From Clostridiales bacterium (lineage in GTDB: Bacteria > Bacillota > Clostridia > Christensenellales > Aristaeellaceae), in contig DUQZ01000062.1 in the NCBI GenBank assembly GCA_012837525.1, forward strand, positions 1 to 64,000: a stretch of 64,000 bases of DNA, in the 5' to 3' direction. The position numbers were made by a program, and so were the translations under genes. Each line of letters starts with the position of its first letter. Within the stretch, counting starts at the first letter, position 1. Shown here in pieces: positions 1 to 9,254 of the stretch. Under the pieces are notes generated by a model. The model saw only the letters and a program-made list of their open reading frames with translations. It was not told the origin of the DNA and did not search any database.

Positions 1-13
1 AACGGAGGACAAC

Positions 14-538
14 ATGGCACAAAACCCAGTATTTACCATCACCCTGGAAAACGGCAAAGTCTTAACCGGAGAACTGTACCCTGACATCGCGCCGGAAAGC
101 GTGGGCAACTTCATTGCCCTGGCGAACGAAAAATTTTATGACGGCTTGATTTTTCACCGCGTCATCCCTGGGTTTATGATCCAGGGCGGCTGCCCCTCCG
201 GCACCGGCATGGGCGGCCCCGGCTACAGCATCAAGGGCGAGTTTGATCAAAACGGCGTGAAAAACCCGCTGAAGCACACCCGCGGCGTGCTGAGCATGGC
301 CCGCAGCATGATGATGGACTCCGCCGGCAGCCAGTTTTTCATCATGGTGGCGGATTCACCGCACCTGGACGGTGCCTACGCAGCCTTTGGCAATGTGTTG
401 ACGGGCATGGACGCCGCGGATGAGATCGTCTCAACTGACCGCGACCGCTCCGACAAGCCGCTGACCGCGCAGGTAATCAAAAGCATCCGCGTAGAAACAA
501 ACGGCGTGGAGTACCCCTTCACACGTCTGTCAAAATGA
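14..538 (+). CDS. Cyclophilin-type peptidyl-prolyl cis-trans isomerase
   Basis: Catalyses cis-trans isomerisation of X-Pro bonds, helping protein folding. The 174 residues are one cyclophilin domain. FHRVIPGFMIQGG sits at about residues 47-59 and holds the catalytic Arg49, Phe54 and Gln57; SQFFI at 106-110 and the AAFG region near 123 are also typical. No signal peptide or membrane segment is visible, so it should be cytoplasmic. The ATG follows a GGAGGA ribosome site. Its last bases overlap the ATG of zapA (ATGA), so it leads the ppi-zapA-U32-mutS2 run. The promoter lies outside the window. The family call is firm; the substrate is unknown. Confidence 0.95.
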   Translation: MAQNPVFTITLENGKVLTGELYPDIAPESVGNFIALANEKFYDGLIFHRVIPGFMIQGGCPSGTGMGGPGYSIKGEFDQNGVKNPLKHTRGVLSMARSMMMDSAGSQFFIMVADSPHLDGAYAAFGNVLTGMDAADEIVSTDRDRSDKPLTAQVIKSIRVETNGVEYPFTRLSK

Positions 539-801
539 GCACTACTGTCACAGTTCAAGTCGCCGGGAAGAGCTACCAGCTCTCCGGCGCGGAGGAAGCC
601 GCTTATTTCCAGCGCCTGGCGGATATCGCGGACCGGCGCATCCGGGAAACCGCGCTGCAAAACCCATCACTTGACCAGGAGGCCTGCGCGGTAGCGACTG
701 CCCTTTCCCTGGCAGATGAGTTGGTCAAAGCACAGCAGCTTGCCAACAAACTGCGGCATGAACTGGAGGGCCTGAAAAAGGACCAACTGGATGAAGCCTG
801 A
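535..801 (+). CDS. zapA: Cell division protein ZapA
   Basis: Small FtsZ-ring associated protein that bundles FtsZ filaments at midcell. It is 88 residues long, normal for ZapA. A short N-terminal beta part (TVTVQVAGKSYQL) is followed by the characteristic ADIADRRIRE region and a long C-terminal helix that should form the coiled-coil dimer (about residues 45-85). The start overlaps the cyclophilin stop by 4 bp and the end overlaps the U32 gene by 11 bp, so the three genes are translationally coupled. zapA next to a U32 gene and mutS2 is a familiar Clostridia and Bacilli arrangement and supports the call. Confidence 0.9.
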   Translation: MSTTVTVQVAGKSYQLSGAEEAAYFQRLADIADRRIRETALQNPSLDQEACAVATALSLADELVKAQQLANKLRHELEGLKKDQLDEA

Positions 802-3118
802 ACTACTTTCCCCTGCCGGCAGTATGGACGCCATCCGCGCAGCGATTGCAGCTGGCGCGGATGCTGTCTATTTGGGCGCAGCCAGCCACGGCGCACGCGC
901 AACCGCCGGCTTTGATAATGACAGTTTGCGGGAAGCCATTCACCTATTGCACCTGCACAATAAGCGTGTTTATGTCACAGTCAATACCCTGCTGAAGCAA
1001 CAGGAAGTGGGCAGGGTGAAACAGCTTTTGGAACGCCTGATTGATTTGCGCGCGGACGCGGTAATCGTACAGGACCTGGGCTTGGTGCGCCTGATTAAGA
1101 ATGAATACCCAAACCTATGCGTACACGCCAGCACCCAGATGAGCGTGCACAACGCGGCTGGCGCGAAGGTATTGCAACACCTTGGCATCTCCCGCGTTGT
1201 CCTGGCGCGAGAGTGTGACCTAACAGACATTCATGGGGTCGCGCAAACTGGGATTGAGACAGAAGTCTTTGTGCATGGCGCCATGTGTGTTTCTGTCAGC
1301 GGGCAATGCCTATTATCCTCCCAGATTGGGGGCCGCAGCGGCAACCGCGGCAAGTGCGCCCAGCCCTGCCGGATGCAGTATTCCTTTAAAAACCACAGCG
1401 GCGCGCTGCTGTCCATGCATGATCTGAACACGCTTGCCCATGTCCCCACCTTGCTTGCGGCTGGCGCGCGCAGTTTTAAAATTGAAGGCCGGCTGAAACG
1501 GCCGGAGTATGTCTACCTGGTCACAAAGATGTACCGCAAAGCGCTGGATTTGGCGGAGCAGGGTATTCCCTATCACGATGTTCAGGCGGATACCCAAGCG
1601 CTTGCGCAGGTGTTTAGCCGCGGGTTTACGGCCGGCCACGCCTTTTTGGATCAGGACAGCAAACTGATTGGCGCGCAGCGTGTCTCCCACCTGGGCAGCC
1701 GCATCGGCCGCATCATCAATTTGCAGCAGCGGGACGGCTTTGTGCTGGCGGACGCGCGTATGGAACAATCCCTCAACAATGGGGATGGTCTTCAAATCAG
1801 GGGTGCTGACGAGCAGGACCTTATCTATTCCGGCCCGGCAGTCCTTAAAGGCCAAATCGCAACCCTGCGCCTGCGCATCATGCCCAAGGTGGGCGACAGC
1901 GTATGGCGGTTGCAGGATGAGGAGCAATTGACGCTTGCCCGCACAGGATATGAGCATTTGCCCAAACTGCCGTTTGACGCCTTACTGGTTTTACACCCTG
2001 GGCAGCCAGCGCAGCTGACTGTCACCCATCAGGACGTATCCGTAAGCGTCACCGGTAACGTGACACAGCCAGCGCAAAAGCAACCGCTTGATGAGACCAG
2101 CGCGCGGCGGCTGATTGCCAAAACGGGAAATACGCCGTTTGAACTGAGGGTTTTTTCTCTTCATGCCGACCAACCCGCCTTCATGCCCGCTTCCGCAGTG
2201 AACGCGCTGCGCAGGATGGCCCTGGACGCGCTGGAAGACAAAATCGTACAGGTCCATGAGCTTCCAGAGTCTGCCTCACCAAATATTTCACTGGTCGCAT
2301 CAAGGAAACAACAAGTCCAGCAGCCACGGCTGTTCGCAGTTGTCACAAAGGGCACAAACCGGGACGCGCTGTTGGCCAGTGGCGTTGACCAGATCATTGT
2401 CTATCCAACCAATTACAGGGATGGGCAGATGGACTCCTCATTCGCGCAGATAAACCGGGATGATTTTGTCCTGCTGCCCCCACAGATCAAGGATGCCGAC
2501 CTGCAAAACGCCCTTGATTTGATTCAGGAAAAGGGCTGCAAACTGGCCGCGAATAATATTGGCCAACTCTGGAAGAATCAAGCAACCCTTTCCTTTGAAG
2601 GCATTCCGGCCTGGAACGACAGTACACTGTCCCTGCTTGCCGGTTTGGGCGTACAATCCGTAGTCTTATCCCGTGAACTGAGCGAGGTGGACATCGACGC
2701 GCTGCCGCGGGACATCCCAGAGCTCATCTTGCCAGTGTATGGCCCGGCGCAGGTGATGCAGTTAAACCACTGCCCGGCGCGTGTGGCGCTGGGCTTAACC
2801 AGCAACAGGGCAAACTGCCGCATGTGTGAGCGCGGTGAAGGAGTCCTGGGCGAGCACCTGGTGGATCGGCTTGGCTGCCGCTATCCCCTTCTCTCCACAC
2901 ACTTTAACCACGGCTGCCTGATTAGCATGCATTATCATAAATCATTGCATTTGGCAGAACGTGCCCCGCGGGAACTTAGCTGGCTGATTGACCTGCGGCT
3001 TGAGACGCAAAAGAACGCCCAAACAATCGCAACATACTATGCCGGTTTGTTGCGGGGCGAGCGGCCGGAACCTATCGCCCCAACTGAACCTGGAAGATAT
3101 TTCCTGGGTGTAGAATAA
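791..3118 (+). CDS. U32 family peptidase-like protein (long form, RlhA-like)
   Basis: The 775 residues form the long U32 type: an N-terminal TIM-barrel-like U32 domain (ELLSPAGSMDAIRAAIAAGADAVYLG at the start, quoted here only as the family entry region) followed by a DUF3656-like C-terminal part. The U32 signature IGGRSGNRGKCAQPCRMQYS is near residue 180. Cysteines there, and a second group in the C-terminal third (CPARVALG then NCRMCERGEG), fit the metal cluster known for U32 RNA-hydroxylation proteins. E. coli RlhA, which makes 5-hydroxycytidine in 23S rRNA, has this long layout, so an RNA hydroxylation role is more likely than proteolysis. The exact substrate is inferred. Start ATG overlaps zapA. 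Confidence 0.85.
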   Translation: MKPELLSPAGSMDAIRAAIAAGADAVYLGAASHGARATAGFDNDSLREAIHLLHLHNKRVYVTVNTLLKQQEVGRVKQLLERLIDLRADAVIVQDLGLVRLIKNEYPNLCVHASTQMSVHNAAGAKVLQHLGISRVVLARECDLTDIHGVAQTGIETEVFVHGAMCVSVSGQCLLSSQIGGRSGNRGKCAQPCRMQYSFKNHSGALLSMHDLNTLAHVPTLLAAGARSFKIEGRLKRPEYVYLVTKMYRKALDLAEQGIPYHDVQADTQALAQVFSRGFTAGHAFLDQDSKLIGAQRVSHLGSRIGRIINLQQRDGFVLADARMEQSLNNGDGLQIRGADEQDLIYSGPAVLKGQIATLRLRIMPKVGDSVWRLQDEEQLTLARTGYEHLPKLPFDALLVLHPGQPAQLTVTHQDVSVSVTGNVTQPAQKQPLDETSARRLIAKTGNTPFELRVFSLHADQPAFMPASAVNALRRMALDALEDKIVQVHELPESASPNISLVASRKQQVQQPRLFAVVTKGTNRDALLASGVDQIIVYPTNYRDGQMDSSFAQINRDDFVLLPPQIKDADLQNALDLIQEKGCKLAANNIGQLWKNQATLSFEGIPAWNDSTLSLLAGLGVQSVVLSRELSEVDIDALPRDIPELILPVYGPAQVMQLNHCPARVALGLTSNRANCRMCERGEGVLGEHLVDRLGCRYPLLSTHFNHGCLISMHYHKSLHLAERAPRELSWLIDLRLETQKNAQTIATYYAGLLRGERPEPIAPTEPGRYFLGVE

Positions 3119-3134
3119 GTCATGGAGGCAGATT

Positions 3135-5483
3135 GTGAACGAGAAAGCACTCAGAACGCTTGAGTTTCATAAAATTATTGACCAACTGGCTGCGCTGGCC
3201 CTTACAGAGCCCGGCCAGGAACGCTGCCTGCGCCTGAAGCCCTACGACCGCATCGAGCAGGTGGAGCGCGCCCAGCATGAGACGGAGGAAGCGCTGCTGG
3301 TATTGTTGCGCCGCGGCGACAGCCCGCTGCAGTTTTTTAAGAATGTTTCACCCTGGCTTGGTTTGGCCAAGAAGGGCTCCACCCTATCCCCCCGTGCCCT
3401 GCTTGATATCGCGGAGTTGCTGCGCGCCGCACACGCGGTTCGCAACGCGCTGGGTGAGGATGAGGAACACCGCACACCTCAGCTGACGGCATTGGCCGGC
3501 AGGTTGACACCCCTGCGGCAGCTGGAGCGCGCGATTTCAGACGCCCTGATATCAGAAGAAGAGGTGGCGGACAACGCCAGCCCACAACTGGCCGACATCA
3601 GGCGCCATATGCGCCAATGCAATGAGCGCATCCGCGAGCGGCTGCAATCCATCGCGCATGGAACCAACAGCTCCAAATACCTGCAGGACAGCCTGATTAC
3701 CATGCGCAACGGCCGCTATGTACTGCCGGTACGGCAGGAGTTTCGCAGCATGGTGCCTGGCCTGGTGCACGACCAGTCCGCAACCGGCGCCACCCTGTTT
3801 ATCGAGCCCATGGCGGTGGTGGAAGCCGGTAATGAGTTAAAGGAACTGCAGTCAAAGGAACGCGTAGAGATTGAACGCATCCTGTCTGAGTTCTCAGGCA
3901 GGGTGGGCAATGAAGCGGATGTCATTGATAAAAACCTGGATGTGCTGATTGAACTGGACTTCCGCTTCGCGAAGGCAGGCCTCGCGCGCAGCATGCGGGC
4001 GATCAAGCCGGTGGTCAATAACCGCGGGTTCCTGAAATTTGTCAAAGTGCGCCACCCGCTGATCCCGGATGATCAGGTTGTGCCCTGTGACCTGTGGCTG
4101 GGCGACAGTTTTACCACCCTGGTCATCACTGGCCCCAACACCGGCGGCAAAACCGTCACCTTAAAAACAGTGGGGCTGATTACCTTAATGGCTTTGGCCG
4201 GCTTGCATGTGCCGGGACAGCTGGGCACGCAGGTTGCTATGTTTGAGAATGTCTACGCGGATATTGGGGATGAGCAAAGCATTGAGCAGTCCCTGTCCAC
4301 CTTCTCCTCCCACATGACCAACATCGTCTCCATCATTGAGGAAGCGGGCAGCGAGGATTTGGTGTTGTTTGACGAGTTGGGCGCGGGTACCGATCCCACT
4401 GAAGGCGCTGCCCTGGCGCAAGCCATCCTGCAGCGCATGCTTAAAATGAACATCCGTTCCGTCGCCACCACCCACTACAGCGAGCTGAAGGCCTTCGCCC
4501 TGGCGACGCCAGGCGCGGAGAACGCCAGCGTGGAGTTTGATGTGCAGACCCTGTCCCCCACCTATCGCCTGTCCATTGGCGTGCCGGGCAAATCAAACGC
4601 GTTTGAAATCTCAAGGCGCCTGGGGCTATCCAACAAACTGATTGAAGACGCGCAGCAGCTGCTTTCGCGCGAGACCTTGCTGTTTGAAGATGTCATCGCC
4701 AGCGCTCAGGACCAGCGCCAGGCAGCGGAGCGGGAACGGCAGCAGGCGGAGGCCGCCCACCAGGAATCTCTGCGGCTCAAAGCCGAAGCGCAGGAGTTGC
4801 ACAAGGAAATGGCCCAGCTGCGGGAAGGCGCGCGGGCCAAAGCGCGGGATGAGGCGCGGCGGATTATCGAAAAAGCCAAGCGGGAAAGCGCGGCTGTGCT
4901 GGATGAGTTGAAAAGCCTTAAATTGGCCGATCCCAACGCGGTCAACAAACTGCGCCGGCGCATGCGCGATTTGCAGGAGGAAAACTCCGGCGGGCTTCAG
5001 ATTGACGAATTTGATGATGAGCTGCGCGCAGACCAGATCAGCGTTGGGATGGATGTCATCCTGGCGGTGAACAACTCACCTGCCACCGTCCTGAGCCTGC
5101 CGGACGCCAAGGGAGAGGTGCAGGTGCAGGCTGGCATCATCAAAATGCGGGTTCCGATTGAGCAATTAAAACCAGCCGCCCAACAAAAACAAGCGCCCAA
5201 AGCAGTCGTGCGCACCAGCACCCAGACTTCCCAGCGCAGCGTGAAATCCGAATGCGATGTGCGCGGCATGGCGCTGGATGAGGCCATCGCCGCTGTTGAT
5301 CAATACCTGGACGGCGCCACGCTGGCAGGCCTGCACGAGGTATATATTATCCACGGCAAAGGCACGGGCACCCTGCGCGCCGGGCTGCGCGCGCATTTGA
5401 ACAAGCATCCCTTCATCGCTGGCCAGCGCACCGGCAAATACGGTGAAGGCGAAGCTGGCGTGACGGTCGTGACGCTTAAATAG
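3135..5483 (+). CDS. mutS2: MutS2 family ATPase/endonuclease with Smr domain
   Basis: MutS2 acts on recombination intermediates and, in Bacillus, on collided ribosomes; it is not part of mismatch repair. The 782 residues match the usual length. Walker A GPNTGGKT is at 333-340, Walker B reads LVLFDELGAGTDP, and a long charged coiled coil covers about 510-620. The C-terminal Smr domain (about 708-782) has CDVRGMALDEA and HGKGTGTLR, the nuclease-type motifs. The start is GTG at 3135, 7 bases after GGAGG. It follows the U32 gene by 16 bp and is the last gene of that run. No clear terminator follows. Confidence 0.95.
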   Translation: MNEKALRTLEFHKIIDQLAALALTEPGQERCLRLKPYDRIEQVERAQHETEEALLVLLRRGDSPLQFFKNVSPWLGLAKKGSTLSPRALLDIAELLRAAHAVRNALGEDEEHRTPQLTALAGRLTPLRQLERAISDALISEEEVADNASPQLADIRRHMRQCNERIRERLQSIAHGTNSSKYLQDSLITMRNGRYVLPVRQEFRSMVPGLVHDQSATGATLFIEPMAVVEAGNELKELQSKERVEIERILSEFSGRVGNEADVIDKNLDVLIELDFRFAKAGLARSMRAIKPVVNNRGFLKFVKVRHPLIPDDQVVPCDLWLGDSFTTLVITGPNTGGKTVTLKTVGLITLMALAGLHVPGQLGTQVAMFENVYADIGDEQSIEQSLSTFSSHMTNIVSIIEEAGSEDLVLFDELGAGTDPTEGAALAQAILQRMLKMNIRSVATTHYSELKAFALATPGAENASVEFDVQTLSPTYRLSIGVPGKSNAFEISRRLGLSNKLIEDAQQLLSRETLLFEDVIASAQDQRQAAERERQQAEAAHQESLRLKAEAQELHKEMAQLREGARAKARDEARRIIEKAKRESAAVLDELKSLKLADPNAVNKLRRRMRDLQEENSGGLQIDEFDDELRADQISVGMDVILAVNNSPATVLSLPDAKGEVQVQAGIIKMRVPIEQLKPAAQQKQAPKAVVRTSTQTSQRSVKSECDVRGMALDEAIAAVDQYLDGATLAGLHEVYIIHGKGTGTLRAGLRAHLNKHPFIAGQRTGKYGEGEAGVTVVTLK

Positions 5484-5534
5484 CCCACAATTCACGCATG
5501 ATTTACATTTTGCCTGCCAGTAGTCACAAATATC

Positions 5535-5543
5535 TGCTATGAT
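5535..5543 (+). promoter_or_regulatory. Extended -10 promoter for the two-component/ispE operon
   Basis: TGC-TATGAT is an extended -10 element about 33 bases before the response regulator ATG. No good -35 lies at the normal distance (TTGCCT at 5510 is 22 bp away), so the TGn extension would matter. It is the only promoter-like element in the 92-bp gap after mutS2. Confidence 0.5.
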
Positions 5544-5575
5544 ACATTCATCCAGAAGGAATTGGGAGTGAGACC

Positions 5576-6262
5576 ATGAACAAGCCATTGATTTTCATTG
5601 TGGATGATGACCCAAACATCGCCAAATTGATCCAGCTTTATTTGGAGCAGGAAGAGTACGATGTGCGTCATTTCGCGCGCGGGGATGAGACCCTGGTTGC
5701 CTTCCGGCAGGAGGAACCTGCCCTGGTGCTGCTTGATATCATGCTGCCCGGGATTGATGGCTGGGAGTTGTGCCGGGAAATCCGCAAGATCAGCCAGGTG
5801 CCCATCATCATGCTCAGCGCAAAGGAGGAAACCTTTGACAAGGTGAAAAGCCTGGAGCTGGGCGCGGACGACTATATCACCAAACCTTTTGACCCGGGCG
5901 AGATGATTGCCCGCATCAAGGCGGTCCTGCGCAGGAGCAGTACCGGCAATACCACAGATGACGCGCTGCGCTTCCCAGGGCTGTCCATCAGCCTCACCAG
6001 TTATGAGGTGGTCTTCGATGGCAATCCCGTGCAGATGCCGCCCAAGGAATTGGAGTTGCTGCATTTTTTGGCCCTGCATCAAAACCAGGTGTTCACCCGG
6101 GAGCAGTTGCTGGAGAAAGTCTGGGGTTTTGACTATTTTGGCGACAGCCGCACGGTAGACGTCCATGTCAAGCGCCTGCGCGAGAAGCTGCCGGACAGCG
6201 AACGCTTTGGCTGGACCATCCGCACCGTTTGGTCCGTAGGGTATAAATTTGAAATCAAATAA
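5576..6262 (+). CDS. OmpR/PhoB-family response regulator
   Basis: DNA-binding response regulator of 228 residues. The receiver domain (about 1-120) has the acidic cluster DDD at 10-12, the phospho-acceptor Asp54 in LLDIMLPGIDGW, and the conserved lysine in DYITKPF near 104. The C-terminal winged-helix domain (about 130-228) has REQLLEKVWGFD and the SRTVDVHVKRLREKL recognition helix region typical of OmpR/PhoB. The partner kinase starts inside its last codons, so the two are translationally coupled. The regulon is unknown. Its operon continues into ispE. Confidence 0.95.
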   Translation: MNKPLIFIVDDDPNIAKLIQLYLEQEEYDVRHFARGDETLVAFRQEEPALVLLDIMLPGIDGWELCREIRKISQVPIIMLSAKEETFDKVKSLELGADDYITKPFDPGEMIARIKAVLRRSSTGNTTDDALRFPGLSISLTSYEVVFDGNPVQMPPKELELLHFLALHQNQVFTREQLLEKVWGFDYFGDSRTVDVHVKRLREKLPDSERFGWTIRTVWSVGYKFEIK

Positions 6263-7727
6263 AGCACAGGTAGGTATGCTGCCGCGGCTGTTGATTATGT
6301 TCACCGCGATTATTTTGGTGAGCGTCATGCTGATGCTCACCTTTTTCGCGCTGAGCACCAGGCAGGCGCAGGTTGACAGCCGCATCTCCGCGCTGAAACT
6401 GCAGGCCTATGACATCGCCTATTTAGCCAGCACCTCCAGCGGCTCCCGGCTTGAGACCTTTTTTAACTATGGTTTCAGCGCCACACGCCAGATGCTGGAA
6501 CGCAAGCTGCGCGCCGTGTATGAGGAATATAATGCCTATTGCCTGGTGGTTGAGCGAAGTGGCCAGGTAACGGGCTATTATTCGGATGTCATCAGTCAAA
6601 ACCAAGAGCTGTCCAGCCAATGGGACCCGCAGGATGTGACACGGACCCTCAACCGGGTGCTGCTGGGCGAGGAAGTGATCCTGCAAACCAACGGGCAGAC
6701 AGGCCCCATGTTTACCGTGGCGGTCCCCTGGAAGCAGCAGGGCAAGGTAGTGGGCGCGGTGTATATCCAGACAGCGGAGCAAACCATCCAGGCCTCCTAT
6801 GCCAACCTGTGGCAACAGGCGGCGATTGTCTCCCTTTTAACCTTTATTCTGGCTGCCACCATCGCCATCCTTTATACCCGGCGCCTGGTGCTGCCGCTGA
6901 AGAAAATGGCCGCATCCGCCGGCTTGATGGCCAAGGGCTTGCCGGCACCCCAGGTGGATGACACAGGGTTCGCGGAGTTGAACGAGTTGTCCAACTCCTT
7001 CAACCACATGTCACGGCAGATTCAGGATACCGAAGCCACGCGCAAAGCCTTTATTGCCAACTTGTCACATGAGCTCCGCTCCCCCATGACCAGCATCCAG
7101 GGCTTTGTGCAAGGCATGCTGGACAAAACGGTAAAACCAGAAGACACCGAGCAAACGCTGCAAATTGTGCTGGACGAAACCAAGCGTTTAAACCATCTGG
7201 TCTCCGGGTTGCTTAACCTCTCCCGTGTGGAAGCAACAGAAAGCAAGCTGGAAACCCAGGTGTTCAATATCTGTGAGCTGATCCGCCTGGTGCTGATTAC
7301 CCGCATCCAGCCGCTGGAAGAAAAAAACATCCAGGTCATCACTCTGTTTGAGCAGGAGGAGATGTTCGCCCTGGCCGCGAAATCCCAGATTGAGCAGGTC
7401 TTGATCAACCTGATTGACAACGCGATCCGCTTCACCCCCAAAAACGGCCAGATCAAATGCAGCGTGGAGACGCTGGACCGGAAAACCCAGGCTGTCACCA
7501 TCGCGGACAACGGCATTGGTGTCGCCAAGGAGGACGAAGCCCAGATCTTTGACCGCTTTTACAAGGCGGATCAGTCCCACACAGTCGGTGAGGGCGTGGG
7601 CCTGGGATTGGCCATTTGCAAGGCAATTTTAGAGCGCCATGGCCAAACCATCCGCCTGCTGCCGCAGGAGACGGGCGCAGCCTTCCAATTCACCTTGCAA
7701 AAGGCGGCGGACAATGGCAAACGATAG
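6249..7727 (+). CDS. Sensor histidine kinase (HAMP, HisKA, HATPase)
   Basis: Membrane kinase of 492 residues paired with the preceding response regulator. TM1 is at about 12-34, an extracytoplasmic sensor region of about 150 residues follows, then TM2 (about 190-213, SLLTFILAATIAIL) and a HAMP linker. The phospho-accepting His274 lies in NLSHELRSPMTS. N box INLIDNAIRFTP and G boxes ADNGIGV and GVGLGLAICK complete an intact catalytic core. The start is TTG at 6249, 14 bp inside the regulator gene with AGGG upstream; ATG at 6276 is an alternative that also has an upstream AGG. The sensed signal cannot be read from the sequence. Confidence 0.93.
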   Translation: MKSNKAQVGMLPRLLIMFTAIILVSVMLMLTFFALSTRQAQVDSRISALKLQAYDIAYLASTSSGSRLETFFNYGFSATRQMLERKLRAVYEEYNAYCLVVERSGQVTGYYSDVISQNQELSSQWDPQDVTRTLNRVLLGEEVILQTNGQTGPMFTVAVPWKQQGKVVGAVYIQTAEQTIQASYANLWQQAAIVSLLTFILAATIAILYTRRLVLPLKKMAASAGLMAKGLPAPQVDDTGFAELNELSNSFNHMSRQIQDTEATRKAFIANLSHELRSPMTSIQGFVQGMLDKTVKPEDTEQTLQIVLDETKRLNHLVSGLLNLSRVEATESKLETQVFNICELIRLVLITRIQPLEEKNIQVITLFEQEEMFALAAKSQIEQVLINLIDNAIRFTPKNGQIKCSVETLDRKTQAVTIADNGIGVAKEDEAQIFDRFYKADQSHTVGEGVGLGLAICKAILERHGQTIRLLPQETGAAFQFTLQKAADNGKR

Positions 7728-8553
7728 TTTTTTGATCAAAGCGCACGCCAAAATCAACTGGGCGCTTAACGTGCTCAGCCGGCGCAGTGATGGCTATCAC
7801 ATCCTTGATATGCTGGTGCAACGAATTGATTTGGCGGATGAATTGGTGTTTGGGCATGCGGGTGACCTGCAACTGGAGGTTACCAACGCGCCAGCAGACC
7901 TCGACACACGCAACAACCTGGTAATGAAGGCCGCGTTGGCTTTAAAGCAGGCCACTGCGTATCAAGGCGGCGCGCGGATCACACTGAAAAAGAGGATTCC
8001 CTCACAGGCCGGGCTGGGCGGCGGCAGCGCGGACGCGGCTGCGGCTTTGGTGGGCTTGAACCAGCTGTGGGACACCGGGCTGACCATTGCGCAGCTTCAG
8101 GCAATCGGCATCAAACTGGGCGCGGATGTGCCCCCCTGTCTGTGCCAGGGCTTGATGCGTGTAACCGGGATTGGCGAGGAAATTACCCCAATCAAAGGCG
8201 CGCGGGAATACCCGCTGCTGCTGATACAGCCGGGCAAAGGCTTATCCACCGCCGAAGTATTCAAAGCATTTGATGCGGATTTGGACCTGGCTGCCAACGC
8301 TTTGATAAGTAGCAATCTTAATCAGCTTGACCAAGTATGCAAAAACCAACTGCAGCCCGTCGCAAGCAGGATGCTGCCTGCCATCGACCAAGCTGTCGCC
8401 GACCTATTGGCACATGGCGCCCTCTTTGCGCAGATGACTGGCAGCGGGTCTGTTGTATTTGGCGTGTTTGAATCACCTGAAAAGGTAAAGCAAGCGCATT
8501 CTGTACTGCGTGACCGATGGCCTGTCTGCATCCTTAGTAAAACACTTGGCTGA
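7714..8553 (+). CDS. ispE: 4-diphosphocytidyl-2-C-methyl-D-erythritol kinase
   Basis: IspE phosphorylates CDP-methylerythritol in the MEP route to isoprenoids, which supplies undecaprenyl carrier and quinone side chains. The protein is 279 residues, normal for the family. KAHAKINWALNVL at the N-terminus and the GHMP ATP-binding motif QAGLGGGSADAAAALVGL near residue 95 are diagnostic, and MTGSGSVVFGVF near 240 is the C-terminal glycine motif. I chose ATG 7714 because the open frame before it lies within the kinase gene and does not match IspE. The start overlaps the histidine kinase end by 14 bp, so ispE is co-transcribed with a two-component system. Confidence 0.95.
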   Translation: MANDSFLIKAHAKINWALNVLSRRSDGYHILDMLVQRIDLADELVFGHAGDLQLEVTNAPADLDTRNNLVMKAALALKQATAYQGGARITLKKRIPSQAGLGGGSADAAAALVGLNQLWDTGLTIAQLQAIGIKLGADVPPCLCQGLMRVTGIGEEITPIKGAREYPLLLIQPGKGLSTAEVFKAFDADLDLAANALISSNLNQLDQVCKNQLQPVASRMLPAIDQAVADLLAHGALFAQMTGSGSVVFGVFESPEKVKQAHSVLRDRWPVCILSKTLG

Positions 8554-8570
8554 TCAAACAGCCGCATTAA

Positions 8571-8605
8571 AAAACCGGAGGGACAGCTCAATCCCCTCCG
8601 GTTTT
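8571..8605. terminator. Bidirectional intrinsic terminator
   Basis: Perfect 12-bp inverted repeat AAAACCGGAGGG (8571-8582) and CCCTCCGGTTTT (8594-8605) with an 11-base loop. A-rich and T-rich ends flank both sides. It sits between the convergent ends of ispE and the flavin reductase gene and should stop transcription from both. Confidence 0.88.
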
Positions 8606-8617
8606 GGCTTAGTATGC

Positions 8618-9157
8618 TTACAGTTTTTGTACCAGGGCGTCCACGATGGACTGCAGGAAGGCGACTGTGTCAGCCTTCAGTTTGCCCTGATCGTCGATCA
8701 GCTCCGTTACGTTCCCGATATAGGCTTCCGGCTGCTGGACAGGGTTCATGTTCAAAAACATGAGTACCTGGCGCAGGTGATGATTGGCCCCAAAGCCGCC
8801 AATCGCGCCGGGAGACACGCTGAGGATGGCAAAGGGTTTGCCGTTCCATTTGCTTGACCCATAGGGACGTGACGCGATATCCAGCGCGTTTTTCAGGCTG
8901 GGTGTGTAGGAGCGGTTGTATTCGGGTGTCGCGAAAATAAAGCCGTCCAGGCCTTCAATCTGCTTACGGAATGCCGTATGGCTCTCCGGCGCGGTGGCAG
9001 GATCTTCAAAATCCTGGTTGAAAAACGGCAGGTGAGCGACCTCCACAAATTCTACGTTCACATCGCTGGGAAACAGCTTGGCTGCCTCTTTCGCGATGAA
9101 TTTCGTATATGAATCTTTACGTAAAGAGCCGACGAGAATACCAACTTTTTTGGACAT
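8618..9157 (-). CDS. NADPH-dependent FMN reductase / flavodoxin-like oxidoreductase
   Basis: A 179-residue flavodoxin-fold NAD(P)H:FMN or quinone reductase. The phosphate-binding loop GSLRKDSYTKFIAKEA at about residues 11-26 and PEYNRSYTPSLKNALD near 98-113 are signatures of the family that includes azoreductases and chromate or quinone reductases. There is no signal peptide; it is cytoplasmic. It stands alone as a single gene between a strong terminator and a promoter region with a palindrome, which suggests its own regulation, perhaps by redox or xenobiotic stress. The exact substrate is unknown. Confidence 0.9.
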   Translation of the reverse strand: MSKKVGILVGSLRKDSYTKFIAKEAAKLFPSDVNVEFVEVAHLPFFNQDFEDPATAPESHTAFRKQIEGLDGFIFATPEYNRSYTPSLKNALDIASRPYGSSKWNGKPFAILSVSPGAIGGFGANHHLRQVLMFLNMNPVQQPEAYIGNVTELIDDQGKLKADTVAFLQSIVDALVQKL

Positions 9158-9190
9158 GGGTGTGATTCCTTTCTTTTTGTCTTTCCTTAA

Positions 9191-9217
9191 CCTTAACGTA
9201 AGGACAAAGTCATCATA
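9191..9217 (-). promoter_or_regulatory. Promoter and palindromic operator candidate of the flavin reductase gene
   Basis: Read on the minus strand, TATGAT (9217-9212) is a -10 candidate. Just downstream, at 9203-9191, is the palindrome CCTTA-CGT-TAAGG, with a further TTAAGGA overlapping it. The position near the transcription start fits a repressor site. No protein was assigned to it. Confidence 0.4.
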
Positions 9218-9254
9218 CCCATTATGAGTGGTTTTTAACGCTTGTTGTTTTGGC

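Noticed and set aside
5537-6385. 282-codon minus-strand frame opposite the response regulator
   Set aside because: Shadow of a clear OmpR-type gene.
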